Assembly: GCF_000787575.1 (NCBI RefSeq)
Contig: NW_012236526.1
Coordinates: 806,001 to 870,000 of the forward strand
DNA: 64,000 nucleotides
DNA from: Acytostelium subglobosum LB1
Lineage: Eukaryota; Evosea; Eumycetozoa; Acytosteliales; Acytosteliaceae
Reading direction: 5' to 3'
The notes under the pieces were generated by a model. That model had not been told where the DNA came from, searched no databases, and worked only from the letters and a program-made list of their open reading frames with translations. The position numbers and the translations under genes were made by a program. Below are positions 1-11,362 of this stretch, in pieces (position 1 is the first letter of the stretch; the number at the start of each line of letters is the position of its first letter).

Positions 1-485
1 GGAGGTTGAAGTAGACTGTCTCACACTATATATATTAATTTTGTTTATTGTTTTTAATTTTTGTAGTATTTGTACAGCATTGAAATTATTTATTGTTTAA
101 TTATTAATAAATAATCATTTATTGTTTTAAAAATATAAATATTAAACTATCTACAAGTTGTAGATATACAACACCCCATCCCCACTTCAATAAATCAATC
201 ACTGTGTCTCTGGCACAAATAAATTAATCTAGGTAAAGGTAGAGATACAAAGACTTTGTACTCGTTGAAACGAGTTTAATTTATTGGAGCCAGAGACACA
301 AGGTCCTAACCATGATAGGAAAATATCCTTAATTTTGAAAGGTCATTTGACTTTTGTCAAAATATCCACAAAACATGATTGTAATTGGAGATGTATGATT
401 GTTGTAGTAATTTTTAATATATTAACATTGGTGTAAAGTTATAACTTCAACTTCACATTTAAACGACACATAAACAAACAAGGTG
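1..485. other. AT-rich 5' flank of ap5b1
   Basis: This is a non-coding, strongly AT-rich stretch upstream of the first gene. It presumably carries the ap5b1 promoter. No open frame in it resembles a protein. Its one structured element is the inverted repeat described separately at 204-300. Confidence 0.6.
204..300. repeat. 97-nt inverted repeat with two internal hairpins
   Basis: The ends are perfect 12-nt inverse complements (TGTGTCTCTGGC and GCCAGAGACACA). After a 3-nt interruption, ten more complementary positions follow (AATAAATTAA against TTAATTTATT). Inside lie two further small hairpins, one around 246-261 (TACAA/TTGTA) and one around 260-275 (ACTCGT, TGAA loop, ACGAGT). The layout could be a folded non-coding RNA, a small MITE-like element or simply a palindromic spacer. 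I see no target-site duplication and no obvious dictyostelid upstream ncRNA element, so the class is unresolved. Confidence 0.5.
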
Positions 486-3400
486 ATGATGGACACAGCA
501 CAGAACTGGACGGCGTCAGAGTGGTACGCGACAATCCAGGCATGGCGCATCAGTAAGCCAATAGTGTCATCATCAGCAAATGCCGTCATACCATCTGCAG
601 GCACTGTGTCATCTACCAGTGGCACAAGTACAACAGTGTCATCATCACAACAGCAACAACAGCAACAACAGCAACAATCAAGCTCAAGCTCATCTACATC
701 AACCGATCAATCAGATCTGATCACTACCGACAAGATCTCACAACCACAACAACAGGATACACAGCAGCAGCAACAACAACTACAACAACAAACAAGTTCA
801 TCATTCACACAGGCTCAGATCGGTGCACTGTCATCTCATTCATCACTATCTAGCTTTGCATCGATATTGTCCGAGAGCAACATCTTGGCCACGCCCTCAT
901 ACGTCATCGTCGAGATCCTTCTCAAGTCGCTCAAGTTTGAAAAGGATGACATCCTTCGCATCAACATCCTATTGTTCCTCCAAGAGAACTCAACACTATT
1001 GCTCGAAGAGGATACCAAGAGGTAGGGTCGTTGAATGAATGAAAGAATGAATGAGCGAGTAATACTAACATTGTGATCGATTGATCTTAGGTTTGAGCGA
1101 GTGTTCAACATACTTCAATCATTGGTCAACTCACAGACGGACAGTTATCCGGTCAAGAGTCAGGTGTTGTCAACAATGACCACGATATTGATATGCGAGT
1201 CAATCATAAAGACTCATCCTAGACTTGTGGAGAGCTTTGTCGACTTGCTCTTTGACATTATCAACAAGATCAACAACAGTCCTGATCGACTACTAAGAGG
1301 ATCGGCATGTCTATGTTTGATGGAGCTGGAGCTCACCTACCCTCGCCTGCTCTCATCCTTCCTGCCAACACTACTCCAGCATGTCCAGAATGAGAACACT
1401 CATCTCATCCAGTCCTACACTCAACTGTTCACAACCATTCTCCAACATACCATGATCAGTGTATGTTAATGCTCGCGCCCGAGGGTTAGGCCTTGAGGCC
1501 TCAATCAGGACCACGACCCACTAACTCACTCAATCACTCAATCAATCAATCAATCAATACTAATAGGAGTATGAAGATCAAGCACACATTGCACAACAAC
1601 AACCAGTGTCTCCGATATACTCGTCTTCATCATCTGGATCGAACTCTTCGTTTAAGCCTTCAGGTGGTGGATCGGTGGTCTCGCCAAACTCGACACAGAC
1701 ACAGACACAGCAACAGCCATCCAATCAAAGCTCTTTGAATTACAAGCGATCACTCTCAAGGATACCGTCCACGACCAACCTGCAGGTGCCCAGCCTGTTT
1801 GCCGAGCCAGCGGCGCACACGGCCTTTGCCATCCCACACAACATCAAGTACGCGCCCATGACGGTGCCGCAGAACCTGACGGGCGCCAAGCTGCCCGAGT
1901 CCGTGGGCAAGGAACTGCTAAAGTGCATAAGCGTCGTGGTGGATCAATCGCCGCAACTCAATCAATGGGGACTGGTATCGATCATCCAACAGCTCGTGCC
2001 CCTTGTCGACATTGCCACCATCTCTCCCAATGTCTTCCGCCATCCCCATCTCTACAAGCTATTCTTCATCAAGAATCCACTACAATTCCATCTACTTCTC
2101 TTCCTCGCGCTCAAGTTCCCCGAGATCTACTCCCAAGAGGACATCGACACCTTCTTCAACAGGCTCATCAACATTATCAATGATGTATCAGTGTAGGTGT
2201 AGTCCCTGCTCACTCAATCACTCGACCAATCACTCACTCACCATTCAATCAATCAATCACATTCAGGTCACTCGAGGCAAGAATCATTGCGATTGATTGG
2301 TTGTTGAAGATGCCAAGTAAGCTGAGGAGCAATGACTCGGCAAGGAGTCCGCCACTGGCAGTGTCGATTTCAAGGTTCTACACACAGTTCTATCCGTCAT
2401 CATTCGACACGCTCTATTTGAAGGAGGTGAAGCTGTATGCCATGTGCAAGTGTATAATGGATAGCGCACAGGGTGGCACCGGCACCAAGCCACAGCCACC
2501 AAGCGATCTACTCAAATCATTGATCTGTCTCGATGAGTTTAGATATCACAAGAATGACAATGCACCTCCAACCAGAATAGTCTTCTCTATCCTGCTACAA
2601 TACCTAATATCATTCCCAGCGGCTGTCTTCAAGAACATCGAGTCGTATGTCTCGCGAGTACCCTTTGCCCTACCCTCGCCCTAACCCTCGCCCTAACCCT
2701 CGCCCTCGCCCCAATTTAGGTTCTTGTCTGAGCTACTGGTCGACTATAGTCACTTGCTGAACAACATTATATCATTGCTCAATGGTATACCAGACCGCAA
2801 GACACGCATCAACCTGTTCTTGTCACTGTCCAAGGTGATCGTGGCACTCAAACCCAACAAGTTCCTGCATTACCTATCGATCGTCGAGCGCATCATACTG
2901 GAGGATCACATCAACCCGACGGCACTGCTCAACAAGGTGCACGACCTCGTGCGTCGTCGCTCGATCTGCGCCACAGGCGACTGGGTCACTGGCAACACCA
3001 TCATCTCGATCTGTCGTCGCTCACTCATACATCACAACACTCAGACGCTGTTCAAGCCACTTCGTCTGATCCTGTCGACACTGAGCGCACACTTCTCCAA
3101 CCTGGAAATCAGAGACAGAGCACGCTTCTACGATCGCATGCTGACACATCTGCCCGATGACAAGATCAAGTCACTGTTGACGACGCAGGGCACCACGGCC
3201 GACGACTCCAACATCAGCGGCATGTCCATGTCGTCGCTGTCCACGATGAAGATCATCAAGTCCCCAAACAACTACATCTCGATCACCCCGACCAATGACA
3301 AGCCGATCGCGCATCACTACACGATCGACCCCTCGTTTGACAACGCGGTCATGCTGGGCGACGATGCAGACCAGATGTTCCAGGAGTACCACCGCATGAT

Positions 3401-4365
3401 CAAGGAGTTCAGCCACCTGAGCGCCAAGATCGTCATCCCGTACCGCATCCGCTACAAGCCCAACCAGCCACCTGTAAATTTCCCGCCCAAGGTCTATGCC
3501 TTGCTGATCCAGTTCAAGCAGGCGACCCCGTTGTACGCGCCAATCAACCCAATCAGGATACCCTACCTGTGCTACCCCGAGTCCGAGGACAAGGCATTGG
3601 AGTTCCCCTATTGCTTCAATGTGGACATCACATTCCATCCACATCATCCCATGCCCAGCAACATCAAGGTGAAGATGGTGTTCAACAACGACGAGGGTAA
3701 GACATGCAAGGCCAGTGCGTCCACCATCTCTGTTCAATTCCAGGACATCTTCATGCAGGTTCCCGTGCCCTCCTTTGTCAAGTCCGTGCCTCAGTTCAGA
3801 TCAACACTATTCGACAAACTCTGGAAACTAATGGTCGATGAGCTCAATGTGGAGCAGAAGAAGTATGTTTGATTGATTGGATTGATTGATTGATCGTTGC
3901 TAACCTGTATCCTTCATTCAAACAACAAACAGTCCACAGTACATGCACTCTGTAAAGTATATCAATGTTGCCAAGGATGTGATTGTTGCATCCGTTCGTG
4001 CCAATCTAGGTCTATACTTGATTGAGGACCAGGACCAAGACCAGGACCAGGATCAAGTCCAAGTCCAGGAGCAAGAGCCTGAGATGAAGAAGATGGAGGA
4101 CTTGGCAGAAGCCGATGCAGCTTCATCATCTAGTGAGACCAACAAGGTGGCAGCGATTCCATCAGTGGCCAAGATGATGAAGATACTTGTATTCCTACCA
4201 CCACAACATCACATGTTGTTGTTGTTCACCATCCATGCTGATTCAACAATCGTACACATCAAGACTGATTACTGGAGAGCATTGTCCTACATCGATCCAT
4301 TCCTCAAATCATTGACCAAGCATCCCGATAAGGTACAACAACATTCTAGCCAAGAGTCCAAATGA
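486..4365 (+). CDS. ap5b1: AP-5 adaptor complex subunit beta-1
   Basis: This is the beta-type large subunit of the AP-5 adaptor, which works in late endosome/lysosome retrieval. Six exons are read: 486-1021, 1091-1460, 1567-2192, 2267-2644, 2720-3862 and 3933-4365, giving about 1,161 residues. Human AP5B1 is shorter (about 880); the excess is mostly Gln/Ser-rich inserts near the N-terminus and before exon 4. Identification rests on the alpha-helical repeat region, especially the LRGSACLCLMELE stretch in exon 2, and on the C-terminal appendage-like part. The first ATG at 486 is followed by a second at 489; the codon just before is GTG. An Asp-Gln repeat (DQDQDQ) sits near residue 1,045. Exon 4 is followed by an intron rich in CCCTAA/CCCTCG units. 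The gene is followed by ptpa on the same strand. Confidence 0.85.
2661..2712 (+). repeat. CCCTAA/CCCTCG array in ap5b1 intron 4
   Basis: Most of this 75-nt intron is a C-rich hexamer array of CCCTAA and CCCTCG units directly upstream of the CCAATTTAG acceptor. The sense strand is C-rich and the template strand is G-rich. Similar arrays lie in or near other genes of the window with the same polarity relative to transcription. Confidence 0.8.
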
Positions 4366-4554
4366 TGATGATGTTGTATAACATAAACATATACTGATTA
4401 GATCTATCTTTATTGATTGATTGAAGTGAGTGGCGTGTTTGTTGACCACGAGTGTGGCGACAAGTACCCCAAGTTCAATGAAATAGTGAACATTAAGTTC
4501 ATTTGTGTACAGATACAGAGATAGAGATAGAGACACAGAGATACAGATAGAGAT

Positions 4555-5629
4555 ATGACTACAGTATTACCATTAGATCATACCTATGTCTTGCCGACAA
4601 AGGTTATAACAAATCAGAATGAACTAAATCAGTTCTTGGCAACTGATACAGCTCGTTCATTATTGTCATTCATTCAACGAATGGGTGATGGTGTCGTAGG
4701 TCTTGCCAACGATGCACCATGTACAGTATCACAGGTAGGTATATACACACACAACGTAGTAGTACAGCCTCACTCACTCAATCAATCAAACGAAGGCAAC
4801 AGAGTCAATATTGAATATGTTGGATATAATGTCGGGATGGATCGATGAGATACCACCTCTAGCACAGCCAATGAGATACGGAAACAAAGCATATCGTACT
4901 TGGCATCAGAGAATGGTGGACAACATTGCAACATTACATCAACAGATGCTGCCACAGAATCTACATCACGCAATTGTAGAACTATGCCCTTATATCATTG
5001 ATGCGATGGGCAACGCAACACGACTGGACTATGGCACAGGTCACGAACTGCACTTTGTCGTATGGATGTACTGTCTGCGCGCCATCGGCTTTGTCAACCA
5101 AGACGACGAGAAGGCGTTGGTGCTGCGTGTCTTCCCTCGCTACCTATCGTCATTGGCTCGCAAGTTACAGACTGTCTATGGACTTGAGCCGGCTGGCACC
5201 CATGGAGTGTGGAGTTTGGACGACTACCAATTCATACCATTCATCTGGGGCGCCGCTCAACTGACCGACAACCCAAGCATCAAGCCCGTTGACATACTGA
5301 AAGCTGGCGTAGTCGATCAGAACTACAACAACTACATGTATCTGGCTTGTATTAAGTTCATCAATACTGTAAGGTCCAACTCTCACTCGCTCGCTCATTC
5401 ACTCAATCATTAACTCATTCATTCATACATCGTGCAGGTAAAGAAGGGACCATTCCATGAGCACTCACCAGACTTGTATAACATAACTGGCGCTGCCAGC
5501 TGGGCCAAGATACACCAGGGCATGATGAAGAAGTTCTACGCTGAGGTCATGACCAAAGTTCCAATTATCCAGCATTTCCTCTTTGGAAGCATTTTGCCAT
5601 TCTCCACAGGTGCCTCCAATAGATCATAG
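4555..5629 (+). CDS. ptpa: Serine/threonine protein phosphatase 2A activator (PTPA)
   Basis: PTPA is a peptidyl-prolyl isomerase-like chaperone that activates the PP2A catalytic subunit in cytosol and nucleus. Three exons (4555-4734, 4796-5368, 5438-5629) are joined by phase-0 introns and give 314 residues, the usual family length. Family signatures include the YGNKAYRTWH region, the DYGTGHELHF motif in the nucleotide/peptide pocket, GVWSLDDYQFIPF, and the GPFHEHSPDLYNI segment opening exon 3. The protein ends soon after the FGSILPF motif, as in other PTPAs. Introns are 61 and 69 nt and contain TCAATC repeats. The start is the only ATG in frame before the conserved region. Confidence 0.93.
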
Positions 5630-5779
5630 TCTTTGGTGGGCATTACAGTAAAGACATCACGGCGTCGACGGTTGTGGTTGACCACACTTCCTGCTCGATC
5701 AGCTGATTATTCATTTGTTTGAAAATCAATCATTTGTTTGACGGTAATACAGATAATTCAATCAATCAATCAATCAAGT

Positions 5780-8267
5780 ATGTCCACCACGACCAACATC
5801 ACTACGGCCACAGTGATACAAGGATATTTACATAAGCTTGGAGAGCGTGGCCTGATCAAACTGTATAAGAAGAGATGGTGTATCATTCCAGAGAATGAAA
5901 GTATCATATATTATTATGTGTCCAGAGTTGACACCAAGCCACAAGGATCAATCAAGATAGCAGACATCCTACACACCCGTATCTCAAAGACTGACACCTT
6001 TAATCAAGGTACAACATGGGGATTCGAGTTAACAAGTATGTTATAATAGATGATCATTCATTCAATCAATCACATGATTGATGCTAACAAATGCAATGAA
6101 TGAAGCACCTGGAAGAGTATATATACTTTATGCAGTGTCAGAGGAGGAGAGGATATATTGGATGGAGGGCATTGCTGCAAGGAAGAAGAGAATGGAGGAT
6201 GATCAACTTCAGATGTTCGTGGGCAAGGTTGGTTCAGGTGGCACTCTCACTCTCAATCAAGCCAAGCAATTGATGATACAAGTGGCGGCCACATCATCCA
6301 ATACCACAAACATCTTGCATGATGCCAACAATAATAGTGATGATGAACTATCTGATGTGTCATTATCTGGATACTCAAGATCGACCAACTCCTTGCCATC
6401 TACATCAGCGTCACAATCAACATTAGACCCTCACTTAAGAATGGAACGTGATCTCGAGACAAAGGATCACATCATTGGCAAGTTGAGAGAGGAGCGCGCA
6501 GCTTATGAGAAGTACTCAAAGGAGTTGGAGGCAGAGAGGAGTGAGCTGCATCAGGAGAACAAGGCATTGTCGAGTAAGATGCATATTGTTGACAACTGTT
6601 TGTTCAATATCGAGCAGTTGGAGCGCGAGAATGATGCCTTACAGGCAAAGATGGAGGCACTGTCTCGCGACCTTGCCGAAGAGAGACAGTGCCGCAAGAA
6701 GACCGTACACGAGAAGAAGTTGATGGAGATGAGCTTCTCGACCGATCTTCTTCAGATGACCAAAGAGTTGGAGCAGGGCAGCAAGCAAGCAATGGATCGT
6801 GTTAGACTCGTATTCAACACCGACACACCTGGCAAGCCAGACCAAACTCAATCAGACCCGAAGGACAACTCCAACTGGTCCATGAAGTTGCTCAAAGTTC
6901 AAAGGCTCAACATCCAGTGAGTGTCATTCAATCATCGATGATTGGAACGATCCCAGACTGACATCTAACCTCCCATTCATCATCATAGGTATACCAAGAA
7001 GAAGAGCATGTACTTGTTAGAGAATGGCAGAATGAGAAGGACGCTGGATGATAGAGTTGGTGATGATGGAAGGCTGGAGATTAGACAGTTGGATCATTTC
7101 CAGGATGTTATCAATCAGTTTGAAAAGGTGTATAGTGAGTGCTGGAGGAAACATGAACTGGTCAAACTAATTCATCCAAAGATGTTGGAAGAGATCATGT
7201 CATTGCAGAGATCAATCATTGTTGACAATGGCCTAAACATCAGCGGTCGACTCATCACTTCATCAAGCAATGATGAGCTGCTCAATGGCTTTGTTGGTGG
7301 TGGACAGCACATCTGGGACGAAGAGGTGGAGGATGTTAACATTGAGCGATTCAAACAAATGTTGGATCAATTGGCAAGTGATGGACAACAAACACAGGTC
7401 GATCAATCTGACATGAATGATCAGTATCAGTTTGGTCTGTGGAGAGAGCTGTTCGCACGAGGCACCCACATGGTTGGACAATGCATGGCCACACTCAAGG
7501 ACATGCAGACAGAGTCCCTGCAACAGCTGCCTACCCACTGCGATGTGAACGACCCACTCGAGATACGTCTCGAGGCACTGCTCGATATAATTGAGCCATA
7601 CCTTGCGGATCACGATGATGGCGATGACCACATTGGAGAAGACAATGATGAGTTGTTGCAAGAGACGATCGATGAGCTTAGCAATGACCTCGTGTCCAGC
7701 ACACAGGCCATGCACGACCGTATGATCAAGGCGACAGAATATCACAATAGCGCACAGAATGTGATTGATGAGGTGAGCGACTTCCTTGATACGATTAGCA
7801 AGGAGCAGGACAAGATTGAGAAGTTCAAGAATGATGTGGCCACACAAGGCGAGACCAAGACCATCCAATACCACGCACTTCAAAAGATGGTCTCCAGGCT
7901 TCTCAGTCTAAAGAGTGGCGCTCAACTACTTGTTCGTCTGCGAGAACTACAATCCACACCATTCAACTACATAGCCACCAATGAGGATGATGATCATCTT
8001 GATGTGATGGTCGCGAGCGTCATACGTAGTCTTGGTTCGTCCACACCATCAGAGTCTGAGGCCACAACAACAACCAGTTGGCTAATGCCTACCAACTTCA
8101 AAAGAATCTCGGAAGGACAGTATCAGTTTGGAACGATCACGATCAATACGACCATACTCTCTGGCAAGCTGGTCGTTCGTGTTGGCGGAGGATTCATCAC
8201 ATTCCAGGAGTATCTCGTCAAGCATGGTCGCGCCCAATGTATCAAGTTGTTGCAGTCGTCTCGTTAA
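5780..8267 (+). CDS. PH domain-coiled coil-GAR (GAS2-like) protein
   Basis: This is a probable membrane-to-microtubule linker of 781 residues in three exons (5780-6035, 6106-6916, 6989-8267). Residues about 10-115 form a PH domain (IQGYLHKLGERGLIKLYKKRW at its start, IYWMEGI near its end), expected to bind phosphoinositides or protein partners. Long Glu/Lys/Leu-rich stretches (roughly 215-350 and around 590-640) look like coiled coils. The last 60 residues carry the GAS2-related (GAR) pattern ISEGQYQFG followed by VVRVGGGFITFQEYLVKH, a zinc-linked microtubule-binding fold in GAS2 and spectraplakins. No calponin-homology domain is seen, so the architecture differs from animal GAS2. Function is inferred from the domains only. 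The ATG at 5780 follows a run of TCAA repeats in the leader. Confidence 0.8.
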
Positions 8268-8375
8268 GTTGATTGATTGATCGATCGACGTTGTATATTA
8301 AAGATCTGATCGCGATCACATGCGTCGCCATCCATTATTGTAACAATCCTTTATTCGATTCATTCATTCATTCGT

Positions 8376-8933
8376 TTACTTATTCTTCTTCTTGTTTGAA
8401 CCTGTTGATGATGTCTTCTCGTTGGTGGTCGCGCGTCCAGTGATAAATGGCAACACTTCAGAGAGGAATGATAGGATGAAGAAGTCGATGACGTAGAAGA
8501 TGAACGATGCCCAGAACATGTAGAGACCGTCCGATGTGTAGATGCTCTGCTTGCTGTGGATGATCCAGCCATTGAACACCAGCAGACACAGACTGAGGAA
8601 CAGGTTGAGCTTGACCAGTGCCGAGCGCAGTGACGTGTTTGACGTGAATGCCGCAATGAACATGGAGATCGCCTGGAATGCGCATAATATCGACGATACG
8701 TATACATATAATTGAACAATTGATACTAATAGATTATGATAGGCCAGTGGCAACAATGTAGTTGGGTCCACCTGTGCACCCTCTGCTATTATCACACCAC
8801 TGTCGGCACCTGTCAGCAAAGCATTCAGATTGAATGATTCCACCATTGACATTGGCATTATAAAGCCTGTTATAGACAACAATGTATATAACAACGCTTC
8901 AAATCTAAGATAGACATCTAATATCTTTACCAT
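8376..8933 (-). CDS. Four-TM membrane protein with C-terminal KKXX-type ER signal
   Basis: This single-exon gene encodes 185 residues. Hydrophobic segments are visible near residues 10-30, 65-95, 105-127 and 138-160. The protein ends in a Lys-rich tail, with lysines at positions -3 and -4 (KKNK), matching the COPI-dependent KKXX retrieval signal. Placement in the ER or early Golgi is therefore inferred. I do not recognise the family. The gene is convergent with the PH-GAR gene, with only about 108 nt between stop codons. Confidence 0.65.
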   Translation of the reverse strand: MVKILDVYLRFEALLYTLLSITGFIMPMSMVESFNLNALLTGADSGVIIAEGAQVDPTTLLPLAYHNLLVSIVQLYVYVSSILCAFQAISMFIAAFTSNTSLRSALVKLNLFLSLCLLVFNGWIIHSKQSIYTSDGLYMFWASFIFYVIDFFILSFLSEVLPFITGRATTNEKTSSTGSNKKKNK

Positions 8934-9255
8934 TCTTATCTATATCTATATATATGTATATGTATATGATTGTATATGTATGTGTAGTTGCGCAGTCAAG
9001 ATGAATGAATGAATGACACGAATAAGACTTGCAAAGTTCAAAAGTCATCGCGTTTTGGACACTGACGCGCGTCTTTTTGATTCGAATCCTGGTCCAGCCA
9101 TGCCCCAGGGGATGACATTGAAGGTTTGGACATCAAGGATGACCTCGCCAACCATGCATAGTTGGCCTGGCGCCTTCCAAAGGTACACCAGTCAACCAAC
9201 CTGCTTTAATTGTTATCGTTATATTATTCGCTCAATCAATCAATCAATCAATCAA
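8934..9255. other. Spacer between two minus-strand genes
   Basis: This region holds the promoter of the KKXX protein gene (AT dinucleotide-rich, 8935-8985) and the 3' flank of cdin1, including a (TCAA)n run at about 9231-9258. A short segment around 9075-9090 resembles a tRNA T-loop but does not fold as a tRNA. Confidence 0.5.
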
Positions 9256-10399
9256 TCATGATGTTGTTGTTGCTGTCTGAGTTGTTGATGATGTTGATGA
9301 TAGATGTTGTTTAAAGTCTGAGATAAGTTCGATGTCGGCAATATCTGGAAATATGTTTGATATGAGTATACCATCGTTTGTTAGATTGTTCAGATCATCA
9401 ATGTATCCAAACCAGAATATAACAATTCCTGGTCCATAACGATTCTTGTATCCAACAATCTGTTCCTTAACTTTACAATAGTTATTATCATCACAGAATG
9501 ATGCCTTGCTCTCTATCCAATTTACAATATGTCCTTTGTATGCTGATTGATTGATTGAATGAATGAGTGTCAGTCATGTCACATGGAAACAATGGGATTA
9601 TTCCACTCGATCATACCAAAGGGGATATCCAACTTGATGTCAGGTGTCTTGGGGTAACCAATCTTGCGTAGTTGGTCCTCAGTCTTGTAAGGTATACTCA
9701 ACTGATATAGCTTCTCTTGTAGCAGGAACTCATACTCTGCTCCAGTAGACCTGGATGTACCCAAGGGTTAGGGCAAGGGTTAGGATGATGGACCAGGGCA
9801 AGGGCAAAGGTAAACAATACATACGATCGAATATAATTGATTAGAGGTGATACATTGCCATCGCCATAATGAGTCTGTTGTATGTTAAACCGCAGCCTTT
9901 CATTCTGTATCATATCTGGATGCTTATATATCTTCTTTGCGATGGTCCTCTTATCCTTGACCTCTGCCATTAGTTTACCAATGTCAGTGTTGTTGTTGAT
10001 CACTGTATCCACTCCACATAATGTCTTCAAATCATTATCCAATAGATATACAATAACTTGATTCGCCAATATAGATGGTGACCTATCAATCGAAGCTGAT
10101 ATCTCAACCAATGATCTACCATTCTTGTAACTAATACATAGATTGATTGATTGAATGATTGAGTGAGTAAAGTGATTGATTGAATGATTGAATGATTGAG
10201 CATACCTTTGATAATGAGCGCCAATGTTTGGTATGTTAACCTTGCACCACTTCATATGATCCTTCATCTTCTTTTGTGAATAGATACTGATGAATGTAGA
10301 GTAAGGATACTTTAGATAACGTGCTACCAAGAATGGTATTACATCTTTATCAGTCAACTCTTCATATATCTGTTTAAAGTCCTCCCTACTCATAGCCAT
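9256..10399 (-). CDS. cdin1: CDAN1-interacting nuclease 1 homologue (CDIN1/C15orf41 family)
   Basis: CDIN1 is a PD-(D/E)XK-type, Holliday-junction-resolvase-like nuclease that binds codanin-1 in animals. Four exons (10399-10206, 10130-9825, 9750-9617, 9542-9256) give 306 residues against about 281 in human. The nuclease core is visible across exons 3 and 4: EYEFLLQEKL, then DQLRKIGYPKTPDIKL, then VNWIESKASF. The Asp and the Glu-x-Lys of these last two motifs are the expected catalytic set. GPGIVIFWFGYIDDL matches the family's C-terminal beta region. The N-terminal part has the helix-turn-helix-like section typical of the family. The poly-Ser/Thr/Gln tail is a lineage-specific extension. Intron 2 contains GGGTTA/GGGCAA repeats on the plus strand. 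Confidence 0.88.
9763..9810 (-). repeat. TTAGGG-like array in cdin1 intron 2
   Basis: GGGTTA and GGGCAA units fill the middle of this intron on the plus strand. Relative to the transcript they read as CCCTAA/CCCTTG, that is C-rich on the sense strand, as in the ap5b1 and celA introns. Confidence 0.75.
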
Positions 10400-10571
10400 C
10401 TTAAACAAATACTATCTCTATCTCTATCTCTATTGAACGAACATTGTTCAATTGATATATGTTCAATTTATGGGATTGTCTCCAAACTTTGGATGGTCCA
10501 CACAAAGAACATTATTCATTCTAGTTCATCAAAGAGATACAGTTAGAGATATATAGATAGATAGATATAAG
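10400..10571. promoter_or_regulatory. Compact divergent promoter between cdin1 and sf3b5
   Basis: Only 172 nt separate the two divergent start codons. The spacer has a pyrimidine-rich run next to the cdin1 start (TATCTCTATCTCTATC, about 10411-10430) and a matching purine-rich run (AGAGATATATAGATAGATAG) next to the sf3b5 start. Each therefore reads as A/G-rich on its own sense strand. A shared bidirectional promoter is inferred from the spacing. Confidence 0.5.
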
Positions 10572-11001
10572 ATGTCAGAGAGAGAGTCATTAAACAGTCA
10601 GTTGGAGCATCTCCAGATGAGATATGTTGGTACAGGTCACTCTGATATATCAAAGTAGTAAGTACTCACCCATTCATTCAATCAACTTTGCAATGACTCG
10701 CTAGTCAATCAATACTAACAACAATATGTGTAGCGAATGGCTTACCAATCAACATAGAGACAGCTACGCATCATATATTGGACATAACTCACTCAACTCT
10801 TTGTTTGCAATAGCAGAGAATGAATCAAGAGGTAGAATAGAGTACAACTTATTACAGGTATGTTAGATCATTCAATCATTCATTCAATCAATCACATGAT
10901 CACTCACATCATCTCTCTGAATCATCTATTAGAAAATGATACAACCCTGTGGACCATCACCTGCAGTCAAGGACAAGAAGAACATTGTTATGAAGAGATA
11001 A
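10572..11001 (+). CDS. sf3b5: Splicing factor 3B subunit 5 (SF3b10)
   Basis: This small SF3b subunit of the U2 snRNP helps hold the SF3B1 HEAT repeat around the branch site. Three exons (10572-10657, 10734-10857, 10933-11001) encode 92 residues; human SF3B5 has 86. The family match is nearly continuous: SQLEHLQMRYVGTGHSD, EWLTNQHRDSY, FAIAENES and KMIQPCGPSP. All three exons are short and the gene is easily missed by ORF-length filters. The first intron interrupts the codon for the Tyr of YEWL. Nothing is abnormal in the sequence. Confidence 0.95.
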
Positions 11002-11362
11002 GACGATAGCTCACACATGGATCGATCGACATGTTCACTCTCCCCAACGCACTTGTTGGGTACCATTAGCATCAACATCGCTCACTCATTTGTTCACTCA
11101 ACTCGACTGATTGATCGATTGATCGACGCTTCAAACACACAGTCAAGTAGCGACATGATCATATGAATGACTACGAATTACCCGACTCGTGGATAGTCTC
11201 ACTGACTGACTCTTGGACAAAGAAAGAAGAAGTAAACGACAGACAGACATGATCATCAAAGTCATAATGTAATTAACAAAGTATGTGGACCATCCAGTCC
11301 GGTTTATTGGGTCGCAAATCGGAGCATCACCATCAAACTGATCAAGTATAACGCGCGCATCA
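11002..11362. other. Spacer between convergent sf3b5 and celA
   Basis: This is the 3' flank of both genes. It contains GATTGATC-type repeats (about 11107-11126) but no open frame with any family resemblance. Confidence 0.5.

Noticed and set aside
9070-9110. T-loop-like GATTCGAATCC suggesting a tRNA gene
   Set aside because: The flanks do not pair as a T-stem, and no acceptor, D or anticodon arm can be drawn on either strand.
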